Source: Sabellastarte sp. h YS-2021 (taxonomy: Eukaryota > Annelida > Polychaeta > Sabellida > Sabellidae). Taken from it: a DNA stretch of 64,000 nucleotides. The DNA is taken from the NCBI GenBank assembly GCA_964017235.1, contig OZ024940.1:28204573-28268572 (forward strand), given 5' to 3'. The translations under genes and the position numbers were made by a program. Shown in pieces: positions 7,862-18,380 of this stretch. Positions within the stretch are counted from its first letter, which is position 1. Every line of letters begins with the position of its first letter. The notes below the pieces were generated by a model. That model had not been told where the DNA came from and did not search any database. It worked only from the letters and a program-made list of their open reading frames with translations.

Positions 7862-8433
7862 CTTGTTCCTGTCCTACTAATGTATTTTCAAAATATCTCA
7901 GTGATACACTCAAGCCCATTGTGAGAGCTTTGCCAACTTTTGTAAAGGACACTAATCATGGATTGAACTTGGTGCGAAATTTTCGATTTCGAGGTGAAAA
8001 TAGGCTTTTGTTTACTATGGACATTAAGGGTCTCTATACTAATATTCCCAATGAGTATGGTCTGAATGCACTAAAATACTTTTTGGAGAAAAGAAATGTT
8101 CAGAATCCCCCAACACATACCCTTCTGAGACTAGCAGAACTAGTTTTGACACAGAATTGCTTCAAGTTTGGTGATAACTACTATTCACAAACTGGCGGTA
8201 CAATGATAGGCACACCATTCGGGCTAGAATACTCTTGTTTGGATGTGGGGAAGCAGGAAATTGAAATCTCTGAAACATATGATGGTCCTTTTCCTGAGTT
8301 TCACAAAAGGTATATTGATGATATTTTGGGTGCAACTTCAATGTCTAGAGAAAATCTGGATAGATTTATAAATTTTGTCAGCAATTTCCACCCATCCTTT
8401 CAATATACTTTCACAGTTTCTGAATTTCCTTGA
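7777..8433 (+). pseudogene. PLE copy D, reverse transcriptase (218 aa open frame)
   Basis: Contains LPKIHKPGNPGRPVVSS at about 13-29, KDTNH at 57-61, motif A with Asp82, motif B, and YIDD at 179-182. In motif B it reads GTPFGLEYSCLDVG, where copies A and C have GPEY and LAVG. The frame ends just after TFTVSE. Subfamily-2 counterpart of 2302-2718 with more of the RT preserved. Confidence 0.86.
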
Positions 8434-9256
8434 CATCAAGTTGTGTGTCAAAGCAGATGCAATTAGCACATGGGTTTACTACAAAGAAACTGACAGTCAT
8501 GCTTACCTTAAATATGGTTCCTCCGATCCAAAGTCATGCAAAAATGCTATTCCATTTTCACAATTTCTCCGTTTAAAGCGCCTATGTTCTGATACGCAGG
8601 ATTTGAAGGCAAAAGAGAAGGAAATGGAACATTTATTTCTAGCGAGAGATTATCCCCAGGATATTGTTTCTAAGGCCATAGATAGAGTTTCTCATATCAG
8701 TAGAGCTGATGCTTTGAAACAAAAAGAACCTGCTGAAGAAATGAATAGGGTTATACTTACCCTTACATACAACTCTCACAGTAAAGTAATAAAGGACATG
8801 CTGGTCCAGTCTAGAATCAGTTCAAAAGATGTTTCTGGCATAACTTTGCCATGTGGTAGAAAACGTTGTCTTACATGTCCGTTTGTTTTCAATGAGGTAC
8901 ACACAGTTGAGGGCCCTAGAGGCAAATTTACTCCTTCAGGTAGTTTTTCTTGTATCACCAAAGATGTCATTTATTGCATTGAATGTATTCGATGTGGAGA
9001 GATTTATATCGGGGAAACAGAAAGGAGGTTAGGAGATAGGATAAGAGAACACTTGAGAGATGTCAAGAACAAGAATAGACATAGAGAGGTAGCTATTCAC
9101 TTCAACTCTTTGGGCCACAGTTTAGATCATTTCAGAGTGAAAGTTCTGTTTGAAAGTTACTTCATTATGAAATTTGGCTGTGTACCCACTGGGTATGAAC
9201 AGGGACAATGGAATTGTAGTATAAATGTTATCTCTCTTTCAATTTATTTAATTTGA
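8375..9256 (+). pseudogene. PLE copy D, RT thumb to GIY-YIG endonuclease (293 aa open frame)
   Basis: Family sequence starts near residue 14 (FLNFLDIKLCV); the first residues are an overlap with the previous frame. It has AIPFSQFLRLKRLCS, ISRADAL, the Cys cluster (C160, C165, C168, C193), VIYCIECIRC, YIG at 211-213, RLGDRIREH, and FESYFIMKFGCVPTG with the likely catalytic Glu260. The segment between VKVLFE and SYFIMKFG is shorter than in copy A, so the nuclease core is damaged. The C-terminus (GQWNCSI) marks subfamily 2. Confidence 0.86.
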
Positions 9257-9614
9257 ATTCTTTTGTTGAGGATATTGATTTTTATTGTCATTGTTAAAAT
9301 TGTGCGAATTTAAGAAATTTTGGATTTTTTGACATTATAGTGATTTTTAATAAAATTTTAAAAAATTTTTAAATTTTCGATTTTGTGATGTCATATTGAA
9401 AAATTGCAAAAAAAATTAAAATTTTAATTTTTGTGACGTCATAGTAAAAAAAAAATTTTTTGTGACGTCATCTTGAAATTTATGACGTAAATATGACTGA
9501 ATATGTGTTTCACGTAATAATGACGTGTTTTGCTTTGTTAAAACGTCATTTTGATGTAATTTTGTTTATTTACATATGAAAAGAGCTTTCTTTCAAATTT
9601 AAACAATTGTAAGC
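9257..9614 (+). other. PLE subfamily-2 3' region of copy D
   Basis: AT-rich non-coding sequence, inverted relative to 4641-5053, with TGACGTCA octamers at 9434-9441 and 9463-9470. It leads into the terminal hammerhead-like motif. Confidence 0.6.
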
Positions 9615-9653
9615 TATTTCTGATGAAGGAGTGAATCTCCGAAAGCCCAAGTT
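9615..9653 (+). ncRNA. degenerate hammerhead motif at the end of copy D
   Basis: Core CUGAUGA (9620-9626), stem II GGAG/CUCC and GAA (9641-9643) are intact. The next bases are AGCC instead of AGCU, so the pair closing stem III is lost, and the stem I partner reads AAGUU. Probably inactive. Confidence 0.5.
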
Positions 9654-9705
9654 AATATATTTATTTGACATGTTCTTTGTTTTTACTTTGTTATTTTATT
9701 AAGAT

Positions 9706-9857
9706 TCTTGGTGGTTTAACTTTCTCTTGTAAAAAGAGAGAATAAGCCCTTTTAAAAGTCATTGACTTAAAGTCAAAGGTTTTTGTCAAGTTTAGATAAA
9801 TCTTTAAAAGCAGCTAGAGCATTAGCACAGAACACAGGCTTTTGAATTGAATCAAGG
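9706..9857 (-). mobile_element. second copy of the LINE C-terminal remnant
   Basis: About 150 bp closely related to 530-690 with several single-base and small length differences. It is sandwiched between two PLE ends, so it probably moved with PLE sequence. No open frame. Confidence 0.7.
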
Positions 9858-9975
9858 CGTGAGGCTCCGAAAGCTTAAATAAGTTTATTTATTTTATACG
9901 CTCTTTGTTTTTACTTTGTTTACTATTTTATATGGATATTTAAAAAGAGCTAAGCAGCATAACTTTATTAACTTG
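9858..9975 (+). mobile_element. PLE terminal module with half a hammerhead motif
   Basis: Holds only the 3' half of the motif (CUCC, GAAAGCU, UAAAUAA near 9868-9885), then the common end sequence through TATATGGATATTTAAAAAGAGC. It matches the right part of the inserted module at 13498-13609. It abuts the DIRS-like fragment. Confidence 0.75.
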
Positions 9976-12882
9976 ACATATCTAACAGATGGATAAGACA
10001 ATGAAAAATAAGTATCCAAATATCTAAATTTATGGATTGAACTATTAATAGAGGCCCCTTTGGGCCAACTTAGGTCCATTATGGTATGTCTTTTATCAGT
10101 ATTTTGCTTCGGGCGAGTCATCAATGGAGAAACGTGAACTGGAAATGGCAGTTGTTGAAAAGGACCATATATTGCTCCATAGTTCAATTCTTCAGTTATA
10201 TACTTTTCAATTTGATCCTTATGTTGTGTGGCCGAAGTATGATTTTGGTATGTTGGTTGGAGTATGGAGTTTCTGTCGAAATCGAGAGGGAAACCATAAT
10301 TTATGAGATCTGGGAGTTGTTTATCCCAATAATCTTGAAGATGGAAATACCATCTTTGCGGATTGAGTTGAGTAGGTACTGGTATTCTGGATTTTAAAAA
10401 ATTTGGAACTCCACTATTGCGTATTATTTTATGAGCCTCTATGATATCAGGTACTTTTTTCCAGACAATGTCTGGGCCTTCATAAACTTTCAAGTCATTT
10501 AATGGAATATATCCAAAGTCGCCCCCATTTTGTGCTAAACAGGCCATATGATCTTTACTCAGATGTTTATTTTTCCACACATATAGAGGAATTTGTTGTA
10601 ATGTTTCATCAGAGTGACAATTCATATCTTTGGCTACATGTGTTTGTGCTTTTTGAAGAAAATTTTTAGCCAAAGTCTGATTTTGGTTATCATGTGCCTT
10701 ATCATGTGCCTGTTGAGTGACTTTTAATGTATCTGGGATATCAGTGCTCTGTCTCACATGATGAGACAAGGCACTAAAATTTTTGTCGTGAGCAACAACA
10801 TGGAAGCGACCTGGTTTGCCATTGATTGATTTATCAGATACTTCAGTATAGGAAGCATGTTCGCATGCAGTGTACTCTTTACTTGATTTGTCATTAAAAG
10901 GCTGTAATTCCCCCTCAGAATCCCCAATATCACTATAACGGTTTGATGACGAATCGTCAAGCAGATCAGTCAAAATGTGAAACCTATTAGTAAGAAACCC
11001 CTGATGGTGAGCATCTGAACTGACTTCACTGGTTTGAACCCGTGTCTTGGCATATGAGGGTCTATTAGGGGAAGTACAGCCTTTTGCATTCACACTCACC
11101 TTGGAAGGGGTAACGATTTTAGGTTTGACCTTGTCGTTGTTGACAGTGACGATGCGGGGATCCGAAGTAACATGGTTGTAAACCACATTTTGTTTTGAAT
11201 TACAGTATAGAGTTTTGGCAACTTGGGCGTACGTCCTATGATCCCTTGTGTTATTAAAAGCTTTGGAAGAGTGAAACCATTGAAAAGCTATTTGTTTATC
11301 TGTATGCAACTCAGAAATTTTTAACATTTTTAGTGTTCCAAACCATTCTAGTTTTAAAATGACACAAGTTATGAGGACCCACGCCCAGGTTTACTCGTTT
11401 TTTGTATTTTTTGATTTGTTCTGGCATTCCATTTCAGAATGTGGAAAAGATTTGCCATTCTTGCTGAAGCAATAATTGCATACATGTTTGTAAATCACAC
11501 CTTTCGTTTAATGGGCGGCTTGATGCATGCATGAGCCCTGGTTGAAAAATTGGCAAATCATGGTCCTAGCAGTTTTGTCACGTTTTGTAGCATTTTTGGC
11601 AAAATTTTGAGTAGCAGGGGTATGACGTTGAGCAATATGCTCGCATAATTCGATCAATGAGATCAGTTTGAGTATAATCTTTGATCTCACCTTGTTCCAT
11701 ACGACAGAGTAAAACTGCATGGCAGGCCTTTGCAGAGCTCCAGGAAAAATCATTAGAATCATCTAGTAACGAAATAAGATAATCCAACATAGAATCTTTG
11801 TTTTGAATACAATTTTCATCACGCATTGTTCTGCAAAAGCCTGCCATCCATTGACCCATGGTTAATTGGTCGTATGAAACTCTTTCTTTCTGGGAACCTG
11901 CCAAGACATGTTCGTGGGGCCATTTTACTCTATTTTTGACGAAAACATCAACTGTTCCACCCCTTTGGGACTTAATTTTATTCTCTGACATACCTGACTT
12001 TGCTAATTGCTGTAATTCTTTAATTCTCTCTTCAACACTACGTTGTATTTGGTTGTTTGCTCTGATTTATTCTAACGAAGGAATCTGTGCAGTACCAGAC
12101 TGGGGAAACATTTCCGTGTTAACAGTGGGAGTACTTTTTTCCGCATGAGTACTGTCTAGTTTGTTGATACTAGTACTTTTATGGGTTTTTGACACACGGC
12201 TGCCCTTGACTTTGGATTTATCAGCTGTTTTCTTGACAGGCTTGTCCTCTAATTTGGAAAGCCTATCATTAATGGCAGTAAGCTGTGACAAAATTTGTTG
12301 GTTGACTAGGGTTTGTGTCTCTTGAAAGCCAGAGTCATGGGCAGACTTGTTGGATTTTTCAACATGTAACCGGTTAAACGAACGCCCACTTGGGCCCGAA
12401 CCGTCACTGTCAGAATCATGCATAATTTGCCCACAGTCTATGTCACTGTCTGATACTGAAGAATCTGAATCTTGGTGAGACATGGTTTGTTTTTGCCCCA
12501 ACAAGTTCGTTACAAATTCGTTATCATCCGACATATGCAATTCAAACTGTACGTGAGATGTATCAGACTTTTGTGAACGCAAATTATATTTTTTCTTCTC
12601 CATATAACACAGATCGAAAGACTAAGATAAATAAAACATATAACTAAAAACAACAATCAGTGGTACACGGAGAAGAAAAAAAGAATAAATTAAAATGTCC
12701 TTGAGGTGTTATCCCTTCCAAGTGTGAGCTGTAAATGGAAGAAGGGTTCAAATTTTTTGGCTAAAGAAGGCGTAGGGAGCCAATCAGAAGCCAGTTTACA
12801 ACCAGCATGGTCATACATACTAAATGCCAGTTTAAGGTACCCTCTCAGGAATGATCTACCTGACACCAAGGTGTCATCCCGC
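9976..12882 (-). mobile_element. DIRS-like (tyrosine-recombinase) retrotransposon fossil, 5' half
   Basis: Minus-strand fragment of a DIRS-type element. Parts seen from its 5' side: a non-coding terminal region (about 12882-12604), a Gag-like region opening with a basic then acidic Ser/Asp-rich stretch, a CCCH zinc-finger-like stretch typical of DIRS Gag, and the beginning of the RT domain, recognised by HVSPLMTRPKQNTDKRHTIMD and LSWPKGAS. The rest of the RT, the RNase H, the recombinase and the other end are absent. It is broken, with about three or four breaks besides the truncation. It looks moderately old, older than the array growth. It lies between a PLE end and the subfamily-2 3' region of copy E. 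Confidence 0.75.
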
Positions 12883-13229
12883 AAATAAACAAAATTACAT
12901 CAAAATGACGTTTTAACAAAGCAAAACACGTTATTATTACTTAAAACACATATTCAATCATATTTACTCATATTTTTTTTTTTACTAATTAAAATTTTTA
13001 ATTTTTTTGCAATTTTTCACTATGACGTCACAAAATCGAAAATTTTAAAATTTTAAAATTTGTTTTAAAAAATCACTATAATGTCAAAAAAATCCAAAAT
13101 TTCTTAAATTCGCACAATTTTAACAATGACAATAAAAATCAATATCCTCAACAAAAGAATTCAAATTAAACAAATTGTAAGAGAGATAACATTTATACTA
13201 CAATTCCATTGTCCCTGTTCATACCCAGT

Positions 13230-13395
13230 GGGTACACACAGCCAAATTTCATAATGAGTTGAAGTGAATAGCTACCTCTCTATGTCTATTCTTGTTCTTG
13301 GCATCTCTCAAGTGGTCTCTTATCCTATCTCCTAACCTCCTTTCTGTTTCCCCGATATAAATCTCTCCACATCTAATACATTCAATGCAATAAAT
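13230..13395 (-). pseudogene. PLE copy E, GIY-YIG core fragment
   Basis: Too short for a long open frame but clear on the minus strand: YCIEC, GEIYIGET, ERRLGDRIRDHL, then IHFNS joined to IMKFGCVPTG. The usual REH reads RDH. The region holding the catalytic Glu is deleted. Confidence 0.75.
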
Positions 13396-13609
13396 ATCCA
13401 TATAAAATAGTAAACAAAGTAAAAACAAAGAGCGTATAAAATAAATAAATTTATTTAAGCTTTTTACAAGCTGTTTCTGATGAAGGAGTGAGGCTCCGAA
13501 AGCTTAAATAAATTTATTTATTTTATACGCTCTTTGTTTTTACTATGTTTACTATTTTATATGGATATTTAAAAAGAGCCAAGCGGCATAACTTTATAAA
13601 CTTGGAATA
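13396..13609 (+). mobile_element. 214-bp PLE-derived terminal module inserted in copy E, 14-bp target duplication
   Basis: The insert splits copy E exactly within its endonuclease region. The 14 bases TCAATGCAATAAAT occur on both sides (13382-13395 and 13610-13623) but once in intact PLE copies, so they are a target-site duplication. The insert is an inverted-repeat structure: arms about 13396-13466 and 13498-13567 around a hammerhead motif, followed by a 42-bp tail. It has no coding capacity, so it was mobilised in trans, presumably by a PLE. It shares the end sequence ATCCATATAAAATAGTAAAC with 4511 and 9899-9935 (reverse). Confidence 0.85.
13472..13510 (+). ncRNA. hammerhead ribozyme motif in the inserted module
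   Basis: UGUUU 13472-13476, CUGAUGA 13477-13483, stem II GGAG 13485-13488 with CUCC 13494-13497, GAA 13498-13500, AGCU 13501-13504, U 13505, AAAUA 13506-13510. Stem I is five pairs including one G-U. The cleavage base is U here and C in the palindrome, both allowed. Best-formed plus-strand example in the unit. Confidence 0.68.
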
Positions 13610-14148
13610 TCAATGCAATAAATGACATCTTTGGTGATACAAGAAAAACTACCTGACGGAGTAAATTTACCTCTAGGGCCCTCAACTGTGTGTACCTCAT
13701 TGAAAACAAAGGGACATGTAAGACAACGTTTTCTACCAAATGGCAAAGTTATGCCAGACACATCTTTTGAACTGAATCTAGAGTGGACCAGCATGTCTCT
13801 TATGTTCCTGTCCCGGTATGAAATCAGAGGTTTTTGTTGAAACAAATAGCCCACTTCCTCGTCAAGATTTAGCATGTGAAAATTCTTCTCCACAATATCT
13901 GTTATTACCTTACTGTGAGAGTTGTATGTAAGGGTAAGTATAACCCTATTCATTTCTTCAGCAGGTTCTTTTTGTTTCAAAGCATCAGCTCTACTGATAT
14001 TAGAAACTCTATCTATGGCCTTAGAAACAATATCCTGGGGATAATCTCTCGCTAGAAAGAAATGTTCCATTTCCTTCTCTTTTGCCTTCAAATCCTGCCT
14101 AGGAGCTTTAAACGGAGAAATTGTGAAAATGGAATAGCATTTTTGCAT
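13594..14148 (-). pseudogene. PLE copy E, linker and Cys cluster (184 aa open frame)
   Basis: Contains QDLKAKEKEMEHFFLARDYP, ISRADALKQKEP, VGYLFQQKPLISYRDRN, then RCLTCPFVF and SCITKDVIYC. It ends as it enters the insert (the last residues DIPSL are insert-encoded). One zinc-cluster Cys is Phe (ITLPFGRKRC). The N-terminal 15 residues are a rearranged joint. Confidence 0.8.
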
Positions 14149-14186
14149 GACTTTGGGTGGGAGGAACCATATTTAAGGTAAGCATT

Positions 14187-14588
14187 TATAAGCACTCTTG
14201 TTTAGACAGCCTCCCTTCGCAAATTTCTTTTTGTTCATCTGATAAAAATTTTAAATCTTCAACTTAAGCCAGGTCCAAATAATCAACTAAGCTGTGATCC
14301 ATAGCTTCTTTTGACATTAATTGTTTATAAAAATTCCGGACATGTTTTAAAATTTCCTTCTGCTTATTAACTAAAATTCCATCCACTAGCAATTTATCTA
14401 AAGTACGTTTTTCTGCTCTTTTTTGTTTCTTTATTTAAGAAAAATCTTCACAATATATTCAAAATTCAAATAATTATTTGAAACTATCAAAATATATCGC
14501 TCCTCACTTCAATATCGTGCTGAAGCTGCTCTCAGATATTTTTCATTTTCGTATAATTTATTTTCCGATATGTACAGTGTAATATGTA
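14187..14588 (-). mobile_element. L1-like LINE remnant, segment just before the RT
   Basis: On the minus strand 14424-14267 reads KRAEKRTLDKLLVDGILV then NKQKEILKHVRNFYKQL, followed by a stop; 14264-14190 then reads LKFLSDEQKEICEGRLSKQECL. This matches the linker between endonuclease and RT in L1-type ORF2 (the ...I...EI......FY..LY... and L...E...C...I...E box). The part beyond 14430 is more decayed. It is fused directly to the thumb piece of copy E near 14186. Confidence 0.62.
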
Positions 14589-14648
14589 ATGCCAGACACT
14601 TCTTTTGAACTGAATCTAGAGTGGACCAGCATGTCTCTTATGTTAAAT

Positions 14649-14851
14649 AATAAACAAAGTAAAAACAAAGAGCATATCAAATAAATAGATTTATTTGAGC
14701 TTTCGGAGCTTCACTCCTTCATCAGAAATAGCTTACAATTGTTTAAATTTAAATTGCTTTCAAATTTAAACAATTGTAAGCTATTTCTGATGAAGGAGTG
14801 AAGCTCCGAAAGCTCAAATCCATTTTTTATTTTATATGCTCTTTGTTTATT
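14649..14851. repeat. 203-bp PLE-end palindrome, U2
   Basis: Counterpart of 111-313. Hammerhead motifs at 14692-14730 (minus) and 14782-14819 (plus). Confidence 0.92.
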
Positions 14852-14853
14852 AT

Positions 14854-15443
14854 TTCACAAAGAATAAATGAGACAAACTTTCTTCATGCTGTTGACATAA
14901 GATACATTTTGGGCTTTCGACAATTTTTCTAAAGAAATATAAATATTGGTTCACTTGGTAAGATATGATGAACCATTCTATAAGTTACATCTCTGCTTTC
15001 CGGAGAAAGCAAAGGATGGTTCATGTTTCGGAAAGATTTTGAAAAATCAATCTTTGGGAAGATATTTAAGATTCTTGGTGGTTTAACTTTCTCTTGTAAA
15101 CAGAGAGAATTGAGCCCTTTTTAAAAGTCATTGACTGAAAGTCAAAGGATTTGTCAAGTTTAGATAAATCTTAAAAGCAGCTAGAGCATTAGCATAGAAC
15201 ACAGGCTTTTCAATTGAATCAAGACCACATCTTGAGATAAATATTCTCTCAGATCAAGCTTAAGCCAGTACATGGCAAAATTTTTCCATTTACAATGGCT
15301 ACCATATAAAAGGTAGGTGAATAAAAATATTTTAGCTTTCATTAGATATAAGTAAGGGAAATACCACCACCAGCATAGCTGTTGTATAGCATTTCACATT
15401 TGAGACACTGTCTTGTTATTCCACAAAAAGTGAATTTGAATTG
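14854..15443 (-). mobile_element. LINE C-terminal remnant, U2
   Basis: Counterpart of 316-905, same decay pattern. Confidence 0.62.
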
Positions 15444-15488
15444 GTATTTGAATTGGTTTGTGTTCTGAGGAAGGAGTGAGGCTCCGAA

Positions 15489-16073
15489 ATGTCAAATAAT
15501 TTATATTATTGCTCTTTTATCATAACATTTCTTTTCTTTGCTGTGTTTGAAGAAACAAAGAGCGAAGCAGCACATTTAAAAAGTTTATCAAGGTTTTGTT
15601 TCAAAGCTCCCAAAATGAGAAACTTGAAATCACAATTCCACAGTCGTCTGTGCACTTTCTTATCAAATTTCGGTACAAATGTGCAGTCGGAAGCTAGGGG
15701 AAAAGGTTTGGCCACTTTTAACAAAACAACGTTTGCGTCTCAGAGAAGGTTTCTTACAACGTGTTTGCAAAGAAAAGTTATCCCAAATGGATTTTCACTT
15801 AAGTTCAACAGTTCATCGAGTAAAGGTATTCTTCAAAGCTGTTCCTTTAACCTGATGAGAAATGCACTGAAAGATGTAACATGGAAAATTCAGGAACATT
15901 CAAAGAATCTTAAGGCAAGTACTCAAAATCTTCAGGTTTGGTGTACCCATTCCAAGTTTGCCCAGATTTCACATTTTATTCATACATGCAACTATGAACT
16001 TTATTTTAAACTGGACGAAATCAAATGTAATAAGTTGAAAGATCTTTTGCCCAAATTGGATGAAAAGGATTAG
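15489..16073 (+). pseudogene. PLE N-terminal region, U2 copy A (194 aa)
   Basis: Identical in protein to 951-1535. Confidence 0.6.
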
Positions 16074-16782
16074 AATTCTATCCGATTTGGATAATTCAGA
16101 ACGTTCACTTCTTAGAAAAGGTCTAGGATTTGTTCTAGTTCACAAACAACCAGATCCAGTTCGAAGTCTTGAAGACCTCCATAGATTCCACCATAAGGTG
16201 AGACTTCATGCTTTTTTCAATAACCTGGATCAGACTATTAACGAAAGAAACCATGCAAGTGATTTACCTGATGATGAAGTCATGAGCTTCAAGAGACAAT
16301 CTAGGTCATCATTTACACCTAAAGAAGGTCAGTTTGACGCAGTTGATAGATTCATGTCAAAATGTTGTGATGATTTTTCTCAATCTAATTTTAAACCACC
16401 AAAAAGATCAAATTTGAAAGCAGATGAAGAAGAGGCCCTTCAAAAACTCAGAAAGAGAGAAGACATTGTTATCAAACCTGCTGATAAAGGGGGAGCTGTA
16501 GTTGTGTGGAGAAAGGATCTCTATTGTAACGAAGCCAAGAAGCAATTATCATGTGAACAATTTTATACAAAACTTGATTGTGCCATCACTAACCAAATAA
16601 GTAAAACAGTAGAAAAAGAACTCAAATCAATCATCTCTAAAGGTGAATTGCCAAAAACAGCATTGAACTTAGTGGTAGACAATCCTAAATGGAGTAATTT
16701 AATTACATGTTGCCCAAGATTCAGAAACTTGGAAACCCTGGTAGACCTGTTGTGTCCTCTTGTTCTTGCCCGACAACTTTGA
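16060..16782 (+). pseudogene. PLE pre-RT/fingers region, U2 copy A (240 aa)
   Basis: As 1522-2244 but Asn157 in place of Asp157. Confidence 0.8.
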
Positions 16783-16839
16783 TATCCAAGTACCTTAGTG
16801 AGTTTTTGAAACCAATAGTTACCAAACTTACCATCTTGT

Positions 16840-17256
16840 GTGAAAGACACTAATCATGCCTTGAAGATGATGGAAAACTTCCGATTTCAAGAAGAAAATG
16901 CTCTTCTTTTCACCATGGATATAAAGGGACTTTACACTAATATACCCAATGACTATGGTCTTAACACAATGAAATATTTCCTAGAAAAACGTGAAATTCA
17001 GAATCCACCCACCCACACGTTATTAAGACTTGCAGAACTTGTGTTGACACAAAATTGTTTCAGTTTTGATGATGCTTTCTATTCGCAAACAGGTGGGACA
17101 ATGATTGGGACTCCATTTGGACCTGAATATTCAAATTTGGCTGTTGGAAAATTTGAATTACACGTTGCTGATAGGTTCAATGGTGCTATGCCAGAATTTT
17201 CTCACAGATATATTGATGATGTAGTTGGTCCAACCTCCATCTTGAGAGTAGATTAA
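16840..17256 (+). pseudogene. PLE RT palm, U2 copy A (138 aa)
   Basis: Identical in protein to 2302-2718; YIDD present. Confidence 0.87.
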
Positions 17257-17636
17257 TTTATTGATTATGTGTGCAATTTCCATCCAGCTTTTCACTTTAC
17301 TTTTGTTGTATCTGAGACAGAAATAGAATTTTTGGATATAAAAATTTCAGTTTCCAGAAAAAATTGTCCACCTCAGTACATTACAAGGCTACTGACAGTC
17401 ATTCATATTTAAGATATGGTTCTTGCCACCCAAAGGCTTGTAAAAATGCTATACCATACTCTCAGTTTTTAAGATTGAGAAGACTGTGTTCAGAAGAAAA
17501 CGATTTTGTGTCAAAAGTGAATGAAATGGAAAATTTCTTTCTTGTGAGGGATTATCCCCAAAAAGGAATTGATAAAACAAAAACATAAGTAATTGGAATC
17601 AATCGAGCTCAAGTTCTTCAAAAAAGACCAAAAGGG

Positions 17637-18248
17637 GTGAACACTACCTTCAATTCACACAGCCAAATGATAAAAAACATCATAGAAAGAAATTTTCACA
17701 TTTTGCAATTGGATGATGAAGTAGGCTACCTTTTCCAAGAGAAACCTTTAGTTTCATATCGTAGAGACCGAAATGTGAAAGATATGCTTGTACACGCAAA
17801 CATTGGTGTAAATTCTAAAGTCGGCAAAACTCGTAAATGTGTCCGGACAAGATGTTTTACCTGTCCTCATGTTTTTGATGATGTCCACCAAGTCAGAGGG
17901 CCAAAGGGTGTATACTCTCCAAAGGACAACATTAGTTGTATCAGCAAAGATATAATATACTGTATCGAATGTTTGAAATGTGGTAGTCTTTACATAGGGG
18001 AAACTGAAAGAAGACTAGGGGACAGAATTCGAGAACATTTAAGAGATATAAAGACTAAGCAACCCCAGAAACAGGTATCTGTGCATTTTAACTCACAAGG
18101 GCATAGTTTGAATGACCTAAAAGTTCAAGTTTTATATCAAAATTTTAGGGACAAGTTTTCCAGAAAGGCAAAAGAAAGCTTTTTGATTCAAAAATTAGGC
18201 ACTGTGTTTCCGGATGGGATGAATATAGATGGGGGAATGGAAACTTAA
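17637..18248 (+). pseudogene. PLE linker and GIY-YIG endonuclease, U2 copy A (203 aa)
   Basis: The frame opens ten residues earlier than in long units (NTTFNSHSQ precedes MIKNII), and residue 28 is E (LDDEVGYLF) where long units have K. The end reads GGMET. Confidence 0.87.
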
Positions 18249-18380
18249 AGTTTCTTATTATATTTACTTACCTTTTCTTTACATTTTCTTTCATATGGAT
18301 ATTACATATTCACTCTGTAATCTTTGCATCCTTTGTATTTTGTATTTACATAAGATTTCTTCCATTTGGAACGCTAAATT

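Larger units (their letters stand above)
7746..9256 (+). mobile_element. PLE copy D, subfamily 2, with GIY-YIG and 3' end
   Basis: Plus-strand partner of copy C, covering the RT from just before the LPKIHKPGNPGRPVVSS box to the end of the endonuclease. It has lost about 40 residues of linker (NSHSKVI joined to KDMLVQSR) and about 10 residues inside the nuclease. The 5' half is absent. Confidence 0.88.
12883..14186 (-). mobile_element. PLE copy E, subfamily 2, split by an inserted module
   Basis: Minus-strand copy. Reading 5' to 3': a short piece of thumb (LKYGSS near 14180), an internal deletion, the linker and Cys cluster (14148-13624), then the insertion 13609-13396, then the GIY-YIG core (about 13395-13230: IYCIECIRCGEIYIGETERRLGDR and so on, ending IMKFGCVPTG), then an AT-rich 3' region (13200-12883) with one TGACGTCA at 13023-13030. 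The nuclease has an internal deletion joining HFNS to IMKFG, different from that in copy D. Confidence 0.86.
1..14538. repeat. array unit U1, long class (14,538 bp)
   Basis: Complete long unit with PLE copies A to E, the long DIRS-like fragment and LINE remnants. Diagnostic bases: c at 1, g at 15, g at 1990. It differs from U4 and U6 at, for example, 6151 (a here, g in the other two). Confidence 0.95.
15444..18380 (+). mobile_element. PLE copy A, U2, 3' region cut by the short-unit deletion
   Basis: Hammerhead motif at 15463-15495. The 3' region ends at 18380, where it is joined to the DIRS-like fragment; a 7-bp TGTATTT duplication sits shortly before (near 18337-18350) and is absent from long units. 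Thumb frame at 17364-17588. Confidence 0.9.

Noticed and set aside
10086-10397. Plus-strand open frames of 103 and 60 residues
   Set aside because: They lie antisense to the DIRS-like coding fragment; composition and position mark them as shadows.
12690-12888. Opposed 60-64 residue open frames near the DIRS-like end
   Set aside because: They lie in the non-coding terminal region of the fossil, with no recognisable protein features.
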